Assembly (NCBI RefSeq): GCF_000003815.2
Contig: NC_049993.1
Coordinates: 1,667,275 to 1,731,274, forward strand
Direction of reading: 5' to 3'
Length of the DNA stretch: 64,000 nucleotides
From: Branchiostoma floridae
Lineage: Eukaryota > Chordata > Leptocardii > Amphioxiformes > Branchiostomatidae
The notes under the pieces were generated by a model, which was not told the origin of the DNA, did not search any database, and worked only from the letters and a program-made list of their open reading frames with translations. Made by a program: the position numbers and the translations under genes. This document shows, piece by piece, positions 42,045 through 53,540 of this stretch. Each line of letters opens with the position of its first letter. Positions within the stretch are counted from its first letter, which is position 1.

Positions 42045-42800
42045 TTATTGATCTTTAGGGTAGTCCCTTCAGTTAACGTAGTAACTGATTTCCAAGGGAG
42101 CCCTATAACAATAATAATAACTCAACGTACAAAAGATAACTACTAACATAGGATTGAGCATAACAAAGCAACAATCAAATTCGGGTTTGTAAATCATATA
42201 AGCAACTTAGGAACACTCAAAAGAAAAACAAAAACAACTCAAGATCACAAACTCATAGGGTCATTGGACGGTCATTGCGGTCAGAGGTCAGTGCCATTTG
42301 TCCTGATCAATCGGACTGAACATAAGAAAGAATAATCCAATTCGGATCAGTAAATCATATACGCAACTTACTAATAGCAACTCATACACAATAACAACTC
42401 AACATCACAAAAATCATAAGGTAATTGAACAGTCATTGGGATCAGAGGTCAGCGTTATGATATCAGAGACTGTTTAAAGGCTTTAAGAGTAGTTGCTTGT
42501 TTTGTCTCAGGTTTAAGTGTATTATATATTTCAGCTGCCCTGCATGCAAATGTGCGTTGACCTGCTCTTGAAGTGTAGTTAGGTTTATGTAGGAGTTGTG
42601 CTTGTCTGGTGTTATGACTGTGGATTTGGTTATTGAAACGAAATGTGTTGAGTAGGTAGTTGGGTGCTAGGCCATGAAGGCATTTGTACACCATAATGCA
42701 GATCTGCCGAGTTCTTCGCTCCTGCAGCAGACTCCAACCCAGTGTCTGATGCAGCTCCCCAACATTCGACCTCGGCTCACGTCGGAGGATGATTCGAATT
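42045..42800 (-). pseudogene. non-LTR retrotransposon 3' fragment
   Basis: The minus strand reads LGWSLLQERRT, then MVYKCLHGLAPNYLLNTF, AGQRTFACRAAEIYNTLKPE and TTLKAFKQSLIS, the typical C-terminal end of a CR1/Jockey-like ORF2. A non-coding 3' end extends to about 42045. No 5' part is present. Confidence 0.8.
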
Positions 42801-43071
42801 AATTAATGAATTAGAAGAAGAAATGTGGCGTGTCAAGGGAATTCAGAACATCACGTGGGTGAACAAAGACGATGTTTAGTTACTCACCTCTTGGCGACAA
42901 ACGTCATCCATGCTGTATTACCAACTTCAAACCTTGGGTGGTGGTGTATGTATATGTATAGGTGAAACCAACTGTGAAACACCAGCAGTGGCTAACATCT
43001 AAGGGGCCAAATTCAGATTTAAATAAAACGGGCACCTTTTTCAATAGTGTAGGCGGAACGTTCTACACAAT

Positions 43072-43188
43072 AAAGGGTAAGGAGGTTTCTCATTACCTTT
43101 CGCCTCACAGTTTCTGTCACCCCTTGGTGCTCCACACAGACGCAAAGCTTGTAGATTGTGCGGAGGTAATAATCATAACTGGAAGCAA
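43072..43188 (+). promoter_or_regulatory. non-coding exon 1 module of ZNF G
   Basis: Matches module E closely: AAAGGGTAAGGAGG, TTACCTTTCGCCT (43093-43105), GTCACCCCTTGGTGCTCC, and donor AAGCAA|GTAAGAACG after 43188. The G-rich motif is at 43320-43338. Predicted intron 43189-44868. Confidence 0.6.
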
Positions 43189-43576
43189 GTAAGAACGAGA
43201 TTTACGCACAACATGACTACGTTATCATGAACCAAAGGGGGTATACATGTAGGTCATTTCAGTGTTATGTGAGCTACAATTTGGGCGAAATGAAAGATTT
43301 TTCGGAGTAGCGAAAATAGGGGTGGGGAGGGGGTCATCTTTACCTTCAAGTTAACAAAAGAAAACATTGTTTTTGCTTCGTGTATTCTAATTCTACCGCT
43401 TCTTCTTCGCCAAAAGATAGGGTAAGTAAATTGGCAAGACCACTAGCTGTCACTATGGTAGCTGGAGGTGTAGCAGACATCCCGTTTTGTTAGGTTGCAT
43501 GTAGCAAGTATCAGGACGGAGATCGAGGGGCTGGATTATGAATGTGTTTCTGTAAGACTTAACAGATCTTCTTTAA

Positions 43577-44515
43577 CCCTCAAGCACCGGACCTTTTTTT
43601 GCGACTAAAATGACCGAGTGGGGTCCAAACGGACCCCAAAATATTTTGTTCATAAAATCTCAGTACCATTTCTTATCGGCGATCATTGTATATACATTGC
43701 TTTGTCAATGTAAGAGGAAGATTTTGAGATGTTAAGGTGTTGCTAATTCCAACCCATCATCATAATTTATGCAAAAGTTCAGAAGGACCACGTTTTGCAC
43801 TAAACCTATTCCGACCATGTGCATAACTCATGAACGGCTAGAGCTAAAGCTACGAAACTTGGTAATTTATCACAAAATATTGTTTGCAAAAGTTTTTGGT
43901 CAATAAAGTACGTTTATCATTTTTGTGGGTTGCCATGGCAACCATATTCTAACAGGCATATTTTTTGCCAAATTTGACAATTTCAATTTAAACAAGGTTT
44001 TCTTGGTAAACTACACCTGTTTTCTGACAACAATTAAATTCTATGAAATTCAATGTAATTTTCATGACTTAAAATTTTTAAATTTTGCTAATTCCATGAC
44101 GTCATTGGTCAAATCCAAGATGGCCGCCCTGATTAGGCAAATGACGTCATAATGTCGTCACATTACATGTTGATGACACAGAAATTTTTTGTGATGATTT
44201 AGGTGTACATTCCTATTATTGTCTGAATGTTTGGTAGTCTTACTGTAAGTGGTTAAGGAGTTAGCCTCCAAAGTTTGTTTTAAAAAACTGCACATTTTTG
44301 CTGGGGTCCGTTTGGACCCCAGAGGGACTGAACACAAGCTTTCTTTATAATTTCCACATCATTGTACCAATCGTTGCGAAAACATAGGAGAAGATATAAG
44401 ACATATTGACTGACAAAGTCACGGAAGGATTTTTTATTCAGATCAAAAAAGGTTCAAATGGCACTTCAAAATGTACGCCTGGGGTCCAAATGGACCTCAC
44501 TCGGGTGTTTGAGGG
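43577..44515. mobile_element. piggyBac-like MITE, 939 bp, in intron 1 of G
   Basis: The left end TTAA|CCCTCAAGCACCGGACC and right end ACTCGGGTGTTTGAGGG|TGAA form imperfect inverted repeats starting CCCT at a TTAA-type target, as in piggyBac elements. Palindromes GGGGTCCnnnnGGACCCC occur near both ends and at 44302-44320. The paralogous intron of E is empty here (CTTGTTTCAAACGG). No transposase. The right-hand TTAA has decayed to TGAA. Confidence 0.78.
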
Positions 44516-44875
44516 TGAAAACGGCAAGTCTATTGGAAAGGCGACCTATAAATCTACTCAAGATGCCACTAAAGGCACTTAGGTTATTGGGAGGCTCTAC
44601 TGTAAAGTGAATGGCACTTTTATGACGGGTGATTTACTATGAGCTAGCTGGAGCCAATCACAAAAGCTTATGGAAGCTGTAAGGATATGATAAACTATCC
44701 CTTGTAATGAATACATTACTTATATCATCTTTACCAAATCCTGTCTCTTTGTGGTGAACTTGACTAGTATATTTAAAACAACGAACAGTAAAAGGAAACA
44801 ACACCTAACCATAAATAGCTTGTTAGGCTTGATTATTTAATCCTTTCTGATATTTTCTGTTCCATTAGGTACACA

Positions 44876-45466
44876 ATGGCAGAGGCAGGTAATGGGTCTC
44901 CTACTGCTGATTACCAGCGTTTCAGCGAGAAGTATCCTACTGGTGTTTTATACAATGATGCAAGCAAAGCCAAAAACCAGCCAACAACGAGCAAAACCAG
45001 TTTGGTCAATCATCCGGAAGCAAACACTGATGGGAAACCCTACATGTGTGGGGAGTGTGGTTACAGAGCGGTTCAAAAATCTACCTTATACTTACATATG
45101 AGAACACATACTGATGACAAACCCTACAAGTGTGACCAGTGTGACTATTCTGCTTCAAGAAAATCCAGTTTGGACCAACATCTAGCCAAACACACTGGTG
45201 ATAAGCCCTACATGTGTGGGGAGTGTGGGTATAGGACATCTCAGAAATCTTATTTATCCAGACACATGAGGACTCACACGGGCGACAAACCCTACAAGTG
45301 TGACCAGTGTGACTATTCTGCTGCACAAAAATCCAACTTGGACAGACATCTAGCAAAGCACACTGGTGATAAGCCATACATGTGTGAGGGATGTGGGTAC
45401 AGTACAAGTAAAAAATCTGCCTTATCCCTACACATGATGAGAACCCACCCAGGAGAGAACCTCTGA
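44876..45466 (+). CDS. ZNF array 2, gene G: five-finger C2H2 protein
   Basis: 196 residues. The ATG at 44876 follows acceptor GTTCCATTAG. Leader MAEAGNGSPTADYQRFSEKY, then five alternating fingers from C58: [32 protein letters not shown] and CEGCGYST. The last has an H-x4-H ending, as in E. The frame ends PGENL. It equals gene E with two internal finger pairs removed, and shares E's decayed tail. Intact but short. Confidence 0.87.
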   Translation: MAEAGNGSPTADYQRFSEKYPTGVLYNDASKAKNQPTTSKTSLVNHPEANTDGKPYMCGECGYRAVQKSTLYLHMRTHTDDKPYKCDQCDYSASRKSSLDQHLAKHTGDKPYMCGECGYRTSQKSYLSRHMRTHTGDKPYKCDQCDYSAAQKSNLDRHLAKHTGDKPYMCEGCGYSTSKKSALSLHMMRTHPGENL

Positions 45467-45760
45467 AAGTTTGACCTGACTTTGTGACTTTCTGCTTCTT
45501 AAAGGAACGTCTAGCCATGCGTAAGTTTGAGAAACCCTACTCGAGGGTCAAGAACAGGACAGCTCGGAAGTCTACGTTGCCGAAAATATGAAAATTCATA
45601 AATGGGGAAACTCTACAAATATGGCCAGCGGGACTATATTCTGCAGCACACAAAACATCTTCTTGGATAAACATTGTAAAGCACTCCCTTTCAAAAACAC
45701 CACATTTCTTTATTATGTGATTTCATAACATCTAAAAAAAGCTCCTTTATCCGAACAGAC
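45467..45760 (+). pseudogene. fossil fingers after gene G
   Basis: Homologous to the decayed tail of E (29160-29480), with words such as GTTCTGCAGCACACAAAA-like finger DNA in shifted frames. Confidence 0.6.
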
Positions 45761-46690
45761 AGCACACCAGTGATGTATGTCATCTAGCTGTAATGAACAA
45801 TTATGGTTAAATCTAAATGCGTAGTCGGTGGAAGAATAACTCTACAACGAAATCATTTACTCGTAGAGATATACCGTTTTTTTGTAACATGCATGTTAGA
45901 AGAACACAATACAATGCTATTTGACTAAGTTGGGGCATTGATCTTGTTTTGTGAAGTGAGCTTCTGTGACATAAAATGTTGTTTTAGTTATTAATGGCTG
46001 ATATGTAAGAACATATCAACTAATTAGTGAAAATAAAGTTTGATAAAAGGACACATTCTTGTGAAGTGTGCCTATGTGACATGGAATGTATTTTCAGTGA
46101 TGTCTGATATGTAAGCACATGATTTATTAGTGAACATAAGTAAGTTTGATTCCATTCTAATTCCATTCCATTGTCTCTTGTGTGGTAGGTGGCACAGTGT
46201 GGTGCTGGTCGTACAATTTCACAGGTCAGATTCATTTTCATAATACAAAACTGTAGTTCACAATTATGTTGTTGGTAATAACTAATGGGCCAAAGTACAT
46301 ATCTCTACCGCCTAATTAGGTACCAATTAAGTCACGTTACATAGATCAGAACGCACGTGAGGTGACTGGAATTCTTAAGCAGCTAACTTTGTGCCATAAT
46401 CCTTGAACTTTTGAGCTTCAATCAGAATGACAGGTGCACAATGTAGCTTGAAATGAGAGACTGTGATGATTATTTAAACACTGTTTCACTAACCTATAAA
46501 TCATACACCATATATTAGTATCGCCAGCATTGAATATGTAATAGTATATTGATGATTATGCTGAACCTGTGTTAAACATTTTAAAAATATTTAGTGATCA
46601 ATGTGTTAAATAAAACGTAGTTTGTATGAATAGTAGATAATGTAGTTGTGTGACTTGCATGTTTGTAATAACAACTTTCGACGACCTCAT
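45761..46690. other. 3' flank of ZNF G
   Basis: Non-coding and homologous to the flank of E. An AATAAA at 46032-46037 is a possible poly(A) signal. Confidence 0.5.
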
Positions 46691-47774
46691 ACCTCCATGA
46701 AATATTGAGACCTTTTGTAAATGTCATGCAAATGACTAACCATTTACATAATTTATGTATGGCGATGTTCGTTATTGACTAACGTACACATGTCACAAGT
46801 ATAAAATTCCCATCATGAGTCATTATGCGGATTTGCTATTTTTGTATATATTATGCAAATCAGTTCCTCATTTGCATATTTGGTATCTGCTTATGTTTCA
46901 CCTATCATAATTACATGTTACATTTACTGAAGTTCAGCTATTAAAAACAATGGAATTGTACAATTTCTTCATTAATCATGCAAATTAAGTCCTCATATGC
47001 ATAAAATGTATATCATTATGAACATCTTTGCTTAAGCTACCTGCATGCCAAAAATGATGTCAATCCATCATTCCTTTCTATAGTTATCCTCTTTGGAGTG
47101 TCTTGACAAAAACGCCCCTGCAGTTCCAAAATTAAGTGTTAGGAGGCTGAAACTTGCCCCACTTTGTCATGACGTTAAAAGCTATCTACCACCCACATGT
47201 CAAAACCATATTATGTCCGGTACAAGAGATGCATTAAAAAACTGCTATGATAGAATAAACTCATTTATTATGCAAATGTAATCTAATTTTGCATGATTAG
47301 TTTATGCAAATGTATCTAATTTTGCATGATTAGTATTTTATCTTGTATAACATTGTCTAAGGTACCTACATACCAAAAATCATGAAAATCCATTGTTCCC
47401 TTCTTGAGTTATCCACTTCAGAAGTTTTTTAACAAAAATGCCCCTGCTATCGCCAAACTTGACGCTAGGGTGCCCAAAATTATGTCACTTATTCCTGAGC
47501 ACAAGAGCTATCTAACACCTAAAAATTGGGACCATATCTTGTTCGGAACATGAGATAACAAAACCAGAAGTTGCGCTGCAGTACCAAGGATAGCCGCTAG
47601 GGGGCCCAAAATCTAATCACTTTCAGCTTTCATCACACCTCACCAACACACCAAGTATGAACCTAATCCATCCAGCCATTCTTGAGTTATCTTGTTGACA
47701 GACAGACAGACAGACACACACACACACACACAAACGCTGGTGAAAATATAACCTCCATGACATTTCATGGAGGT
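46691..47774. mobile_element. TIR-like element (ACCTCCATGAAAT ends)
   Basis: The left end ACCTCCATGAAATATTGAG and right end ATTTCATGGAGGT are inverted. The interior has a ~175-bp segment present twice (47038-47215, 47362-47540, sharing CCAAAAAT...CCTTCTTGAGTTATCC and GCCCCTGC), and an (ACAG)n(AC)n microsatellite at about 47697-47732. No transposase. TSD not resolved. Confidence 0.6.
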
Positions 47775-47795
47775 AAATATAGATAACATTGACTA

Positions 47796-48672
47796 ACATC
47801 CATTGGCATAATACCGGCAGGTTTACTGAAATTTCTCAAGCAATACTAATTTGGCAAATGATCAACGCATCATTTTCTCCAGTTACATGTTGCTGTTACA
47901 GCTTACCTTTGCCACTTCTTCTGTGTATATTTTTTTGTCTCTCTTGTCCTGCTAAAAACATAATATCGTAATTGGAACACACCGCGGAATCGCACGGAGA
48001 ACGGGCGCGTGGTTGGAAGGGGGTGCAATAATACCGGCAGAACGAAACACGGCACAATTTACTGCCGCTATGTACCTTTAGTTTATACATCCTTCCTTTC
48101 CTGTTAGTAATTGCACAAAACAAAAACCTGCGTGAGCATACAAAAAGTCAAGAGAAAATTGGCGTATACTGACAAGAATTTTCATTTACTTTTGGTCCGT
48201 CACAACCGCTATGACGTAAAACTTTACTGCTGGCGTAGCATTAAAAATGGCGGGAAAATGGCGGCGTACGTTCAATTTGACCAATTCAGCCGTAGATCCG
48301 GGCGATAATGCAACGGTTCTTCACCCTTTTACACGAGTTGTTGGTCAGCAAAAGAAATTCAAGATTGCTGTTGAATCATGCTCGTCTTGTGCCGTGAGCA
48401 CGTGTGATTATTATCCACAAATCTTGCGATGAACTTGACAGTGTGTTCGTCCAACGACGAGCTCGCCTGCCCCGATGAACTGCAAACTTTTAGCCTCGTT
48501 GTCTTCGAATGCACTGTTTTCGAAGCCTTTTTGAAAATGTGTGAAATACGTGGGTGTCTGAAGTGTGCATACCTCGGAAATTACTGTTGCTACGCTAGTG
48601 GATCACCGAAAATTTATCGTTTATGTCATTTGCCGGTATAAGTATTACTGCCGGTATTATGCCAATGGATGT
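47796..48672. mobile_element. 877-bp MITE, 25-bp TIRs, TA duplication
   Basis: Perfect terminal inverted repeats ACATCCATTGGCATAATACC... of 25 bp lie at both ends, flanked by TA (47794-47795, 48673-48674). Paralogous flanks of F and I lack it. Several short frames inside have no recognisable domain. Probably moved by a Tc1/mariner-type enzyme. Confidence 0.87.
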
Positions 48673-48967
48673 TATATGTAGATCGGTTAATTCAAGATAT
48701 GTCCATTCATAGAAAGTGAGAGATGGTGTTATTAAAAGTACAAGTTACAGTATATTTTGTTTTGTTTGAAACGTTTGATTTATTGTGTCGGCCCTAAAAT
48801 GTCAACTCTTTTATAATTATTTTTTCTTTACGATGTATGTATCAGTCGATAGACTAAGAATTCCTTATGGCTACAATGATAATCCTTGTACATTTTTTTT
48901 TTAGAAGGAAAGAGAGAAAACCGAAGGGAAGTGTCTTCTGTCATGTCCGCAGCGGATTTAGCACATG

Positions 48968-49094
48968 AAATGGGTAATGAGGAACACAAAATGACCTTTA
49001 ACCCTCAGATGTTAACCTTTCACCCCTTGCTGCTTCAGACGAACGCTTGCAGGATCGGAAGATTGTGTGGAGGTAACAATCAACACTGGAACAG
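48968..49094 (+). promoter_or_regulatory. non-coding exon 1 module of ZNF H
   Basis: GAAATGGGTAATGAGGAACA, TGACCTTTAACCC (48992-49004), TTTCACCCCTTGCTGCTTCA, and donor GAACAG|GTAAGAACG after 49094. The G-rich motif is displaced to 50792-50809 by a transposon. Predicted intron 49095-51180. Confidence 0.65.
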
Positions 49095-49162
49095 GTAAGA
49101 ACGCGTAATTTACAAAAAATAACGCTCTTATCGTGAAGCAAAGACTGTATAGGTCATTTTTG

Positions 49163-50727
49163 CAAAACTACGAAAGCTTCACCCTCCTTTTTCAGCACTG
49201 GAAACCAGTGCTGAAGATGGCTTCAGCACTGGAAACCGAGTGCTGAATGTTCGTCAGCACTGGAAAACCAGTGCTGACGCGCTCTCAGCACTGGAGACGC
49301 CGGCTTCAGCACTGGAAACCGAGTGCTGAATGTTCGTCAGCACTGGAAACCGAGTGCTGACGCTCTCAGCACTGGAAACGCCGGCTTCAGCACTTCAATG
49401 CGTTTATATTGAGTGGGTCAGTTTACCTGACACCATTAGTATTCACCAGAATCGACATGGCTACTGCGATATCTATCACAAATTGACACAATAAATTTGT
49501 TTGCAATCCCGTTTTAATGATATCCATTCCTTATACATTTCAATTATACAAAACAACACAAATTCAGGCTTTTTTTGCATCTGTATCTATCTTACGTTAT
49601 ATCAAAACCGCCGTTCGGCGTAACACACCAGCTAAAACTGCATAAACTTGAAAAATCATCTTCGTTGCTGTGGAGACCACCAACCACTTCCTGTACCACT
49701 GCCCTCGCTATGAAAAGGAAAGACAACACATGCTGCTAGAATTCGAAGTGGAGAATATATATGAGACATACAACACAGCAGAGGACAGCAGAGACACGGA
49801 CATCACTACGCTTGCTGGAATGAGAGAAGACCGTTCAGAAGGAATCAACAAACAGATGTACATGGCCTTCTCCCAGTACATTGAGAGTACACACCGTTTC
49901 GACATGCTCTCCTAGAAACTCCTCCAGCAACTCTCAAGCACAAGGAACCAAGAGTTAAATACCAAGAGAGACTATTGACTCAAATGCAAGCCATGTGTTA
50001 CTCAGCACCAAGAGGCCACGTCTAGCGAAATAATAGACGTTAAACGAGGACAACAACAACAACAATTAGTACCGTATATAGTACCGCTTTCAGTACTTTG
50101 TATCTATACTCTATACATACACCAAGTTACACATTAAATTGAATAGCACAACCAAAAGTTTAACTTTATATTTAATCAGTATACGTCAAGTACCGCTCTC
50201 AGCACTAGGACACTCCAGTGCTCGAAAGACTTCGGCACTGGTTTGAAGAACGTTCCAGTGCTGAAAAGACGTCAGCACTCGTTTTCCTGTGCTGAAGATT
50301 TCTCAGCACTGGTGTTCCAGTGCTGAAGTGCCCCTGAGCACTGGAAAATCGAGTGCGGAAGGCGAAGCTTTTGTATATCAGCACTCGGTCCCAGTGCTGA
50401 CGGCGGTTTCAGCACTGGGTAACCAGTGCTGAGTGACCTTTGACCTGACCCGTCGCCGCCAGGGCCGCGAGTTCAGCACTGGAGCCGAGTGCTGACGAAC
50501 ATTCAGCACTGGAAAACGTCTTTTCAACACTGGAAAACGAGTGCTGACGTCTTTTCAGCTCTGGAAAACGAGTGCTGAGGGAGCTTCAGCACTGGAGAAA
50601 GGCCGATCAGCACTGGAAAACGAGTGCTGAACATTCTTCAGCACTGGGCGCCGAGTGCTGAGGCCGATTCGACCATTGTTTTCAGCACTCGGTTCCAGTG
50701 CGGAAGGTGAAGCTTTCGTAGACTTGC
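49163..50727. mobile_element. palindrome-array TIR element, 9-bp TSD, in intron 1 of ZNF H
   Basis: 1565 bp. Ends GCAAAACTACGAAAGCTTCA and the complement GCAAGTCTACGAAAGCTTCA. Perfect 9-bp duplication GTCATTTTT (49154-49162, 50728-50736). The paralogous introns of F and I show the uninterrupted site. Arrays at about 49192-49395 and 50190-50700 contain CAGCACTGG...CCAGTGCTG palindromes. TGACCTTTGACCT lies at 50434-50446. The centre carries a captured LINE relic. Same family as 18926-20130. Confidence 0.88.
49660..50062 (+). pseudogene. LINE C-terminal relic nested in the palindrome-array element
   Basis: Reads VETTNHFLYHCPRYEKERQH, the usual C-terminal H-x-L-x-x-C-P-x-Y motif after a non-LTR RT, open to 49915. 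A ~130-bp 3' region ends in (CAA)n at about 50049-50062. Confidence 0.7.
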
Positions 50728-51187
50728 GTCATTTTTATGGTGTATGGGCCGCATTAAGATAATATGTGTCACTTTTCGAGGTTACGAAATAGATGTGGGG
50801 AGGGGGGCGAAGTCACACGCCAAGTCCTACGATACAAAAGATAGGGCAGTTCAACTATAGTAAGTTAGCACCATATTATTATAAATGTAACAAAACGGCA
50901 ATCGAAACAATGTAAGGGGAAACGAATATTCAGGTGATACAAGGAGTGTGAGGACAAGGTTTGTGGAATTCAGGAATGGACTCAATGCAAAATCTGAAGG
51001 AAAAGTTTTAAAGAGGGAGGGGGCGGTAAGGGACGTCTGGGCAGATTTTAATATTAAGATGGAAATTAAGTTTTGCATTAGACAGTTGTTTGATGAAATG
51101 TTCAGTAATGGAGATAAAGATTTAACAGAAAAAGTTCGGCTTATTTGTCAATTTCATCCATTTAAATTTGTGTCCAATAGGTTGGCC

Positions 51188-52567
51188 ATGGCTGAGGCAG
51201 GATATGGGTCTCCTACTGATGTTCCCCTCAAGCTTGGTGATGGGTATCCTGTTGAAGTTTTAAGTGACAGAGATGCAGGCAATGGTGGAGACAAGCAGAC
51301 AGCAAGTGAAAACAGTTTAGAATGTCAACAAGGAGCACATACTGATGAAAAACCTTATCTGTGTGTGGATTGTGGCTACAGGACATCCCGGAAGTCCAAC
51401 TTATTCCAACATATGAGAATCCATACCGGTGAAAAACCCTACAAGTGTGACCAGTGTGATTATTCTGCTTCACGGAAACGCAATTTGGACATACATGTTG
51501 CAAAACATACCGGTGACAAACCCTTCATGTGTGGGGAGTGTGGGTACAGGACAACTCAAAAGTATGACTTATCCATACATATGAGAACACATACTGGTGA
51601 AAAACCCTACAAGTGTGACCAGTGTGATTATTCTGCTGCACAGAAATCCTTATTGGACCACCATCTAGCAAAACACAGTGGTGACAAACCCTTCATGTGT
51701 GGGGAATGTGGGTACAGGACAACTCTCATGTCTACCTTATCCACCCATATGAGAACCCATACAGGGGAAAAACCCTACAAGTGTGACCAGTGCGATTATT
51801 CTGCAGCACAGAAACACCATTTGGACATCCATCTTGCAAAACATACTGGCGACAAACCATTCATGTGTGGGGAGTGTGGGTACAGGACAACTCAAAAGTA
51901 TGACTTATCCAGACATATGAGAATCCATACTGGAGAAAAACCCTACAAGTGTGACCAGTGCGATTATTCTGCAGCTCGGAAACACCATTTTGACATCCAT
52001 CTTGCAAAGCACACCGGTGACAAACCCTTCATGTGTGGGGAGTGTGAGTACAGAACAACTCAAGAGTGTGACTTATCGAAACATATGAGAACACATACAG
52101 GAGAAAAACCCTATAAGTGTGACCAGTGTGATTATTCTGCTGCACAGAAATCCACATTGGACAGCCACCTTGCAACACACTCCGGTAAAAAACCCTACAT
52201 GTGTGGGGAGTGTGGATACAGGACAACTGAAAAACGTTACCTATCCAGACATATAAGAATCCATACTGGTGAAAAACCCTACAAGTGTGACCGGTGTGAT
52301 TATTCTGCTGCACAGAAAAGCACATTGGACCGCCATCTATTGAAACACAGCAGTGAGAAGCCCTACCTGTGTGAAGAATGTGGTTACAGAACAGCTGATA
52401 GACGTTGCCTATACAGACATAAGAGAATTCATATTGGTGAGAAACCCTACGTTTGTGTGGAGTGTGGGTACAGGGCGACTCAAAAGTCTGCCTTATCCAA
52501 ACATATGAGAACCCATACCAGTAAAGCACCCTACAACTGTGTTCGGCATGATAATACTGTAGTATAG
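51188..52567 (+). CDS. ZNF array 2, gene H: 14-finger C2H2 protein
   Basis: 459 residues, the fullest array-2 gene. The ATG at 51188 follows acceptor GTGTCCAATAG at 51180; the open frame extending back to 50948 is intron. Leader MAEAGYGSPTDVPLKLGDGY, then 14 fingers from C59 at 28-residue spacing. Types CGECGYRTT and CDQCDYSAA alternate strictly for twelve fingers. Then two odd-type fingers (CEECGYRTA, CVECGYRAT) come in a row, implying loss of one even finger. A fifteenth ends as a relic (YNCVRHDNTVV). Specificity residues vary while the scaffold is nearly constant. Probably a nuclear sequence-specific DNA binder; target unknown. Confidence 0.93.
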   Translation: MAEAGYGSPTDVPLKLGDGYPVEVLSDRDAGNGGDKQTASENSLECQQGAHTDEKPYLCVDCGYRTSRKSNLFQHMRIHTGEKPYKCDQCDYSASRKRNLDIHVAKHTGDKPFMCGECGYRTTQKYDLSIHMRTHTGEKPYKCDQCDYSAAQKSLLDHHLAKHSGDKPFMCGECGYRTTLMSTLSTHMRTHTGEKPYKCDQCDYSAAQKHHLDIHLAKHTGDKPFMCGECGYRTTQKYDLSRHMRIHTGEKPYKCDQCDYSAARKHHFDIHLAKHTGDKPFMCGECEYRTTQECDLSKHMRTHTGEKPYKCDQCDYSAAQKSTLDSHLATHSGKKPYMCGECGYRTTEKRYLSRHIRIHTGEKPYKCDRCDYSAAQKSTLDRHLLKHSSEKPYLCEECGYRTADRRCLYRHKRIHIGEKPYVCVECGYRATQKSALSKHMRTHTSKAPYNCVRHDNTVV

Positions 52568-53540
52568 AGATCCACATTAGACTGATGTCTAGCAAAATTT
52601 CACAGTTGAATATACAAAGAAATATTATACGGGAAACGTGAGCATAGGGACGTAAGGGATATCTCGCTTGACCCTACATTGTCTTTTTGTGAACCAAAAG
52701 AAAGGAGAAAACTGTGTAATAGTAAGTAGTGTGAGTAACCATCAGCTTATCAAGTGTTACACTTTTAGTTAAGGAGACACTGATGCCAGAATCAAAAGGT
52801 GTGTTTGTATAATGCATGTACAAATTTACAATAGAATTTTGTTGTATTCGTTATCTGAGAACATTTATTACAGGTGTCCTAAACTTATGTCTGAAAGTAA
52901 GCTTCTTCACAGCTTAAGTGCATTATTGTGGTTTTAGGTCCATGTTTACTTGAATTCTTTAATTAGTTGTATTTGTAATCAGTGTTTTAATATTTGCTTG
53001 AACTGCGTGATTTCTTATTCAAACAGTAGAAAGATGAGACCATACGTCATATATATCTCTGCCCTTGCCTTTAAATATAAATAAGCATATATCAAACTGT
53101 ACCAACAAAGACATACACAGTAGAGATCTCAAGTTTCCATTGGCATCGCTAAAACAATCTACAACAGTGACATGGAAAACCATGGCTTATGAGAAACAGT
53201 ATAATGATTGAGGACGTTTTTAAAACTAGATAAGGTTAATCACATCAAACTTCAGGTAAGCTAGTCGAGCAGCTAACTTTGTACCGACATCCTAGAAAAT
53301 TTAAGCTTCAGTCAGAAATAACATGCGTACAATCAGTGTAACATATAATGATTGAAACACTGTGAAGCCTAATTAAATAGTTATTTAGTAGCCTCTACAT
53401 GTATTGGTATATATGAGAGTATATTGATGATTATGTTGAATCCATATTGGACACATTGGAAACATATAATGATGCTTTTCTAACATGAACAATTTCTGTG
53501 AATTTGACTGAAATGTTTATTATAACAGACATAGATAGCA
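52568..53540. other. 3' flank of ZNF H
   Basis: Non-coding, homologous to the flanks of F and I. No definite poly(A) signal. Confidence 0.5.

Noticed and set aside
50948-51187. 80-residue N-terminal extension of ZNF H
   Set aside because: Upstream of a conserved splice acceptor at 51180 and not conserved in frame in F, G or I. Judged intronic.
52029-52595. Long minus-strand Cys/His-rich frames opposite the zinc-finger exons (here and at 28483, 45081, 11450 and others)
   Set aside because: Antisense shadows of the repetitive finger code. The HTGHTCRVF pattern is the complement of the linker and finger codons.
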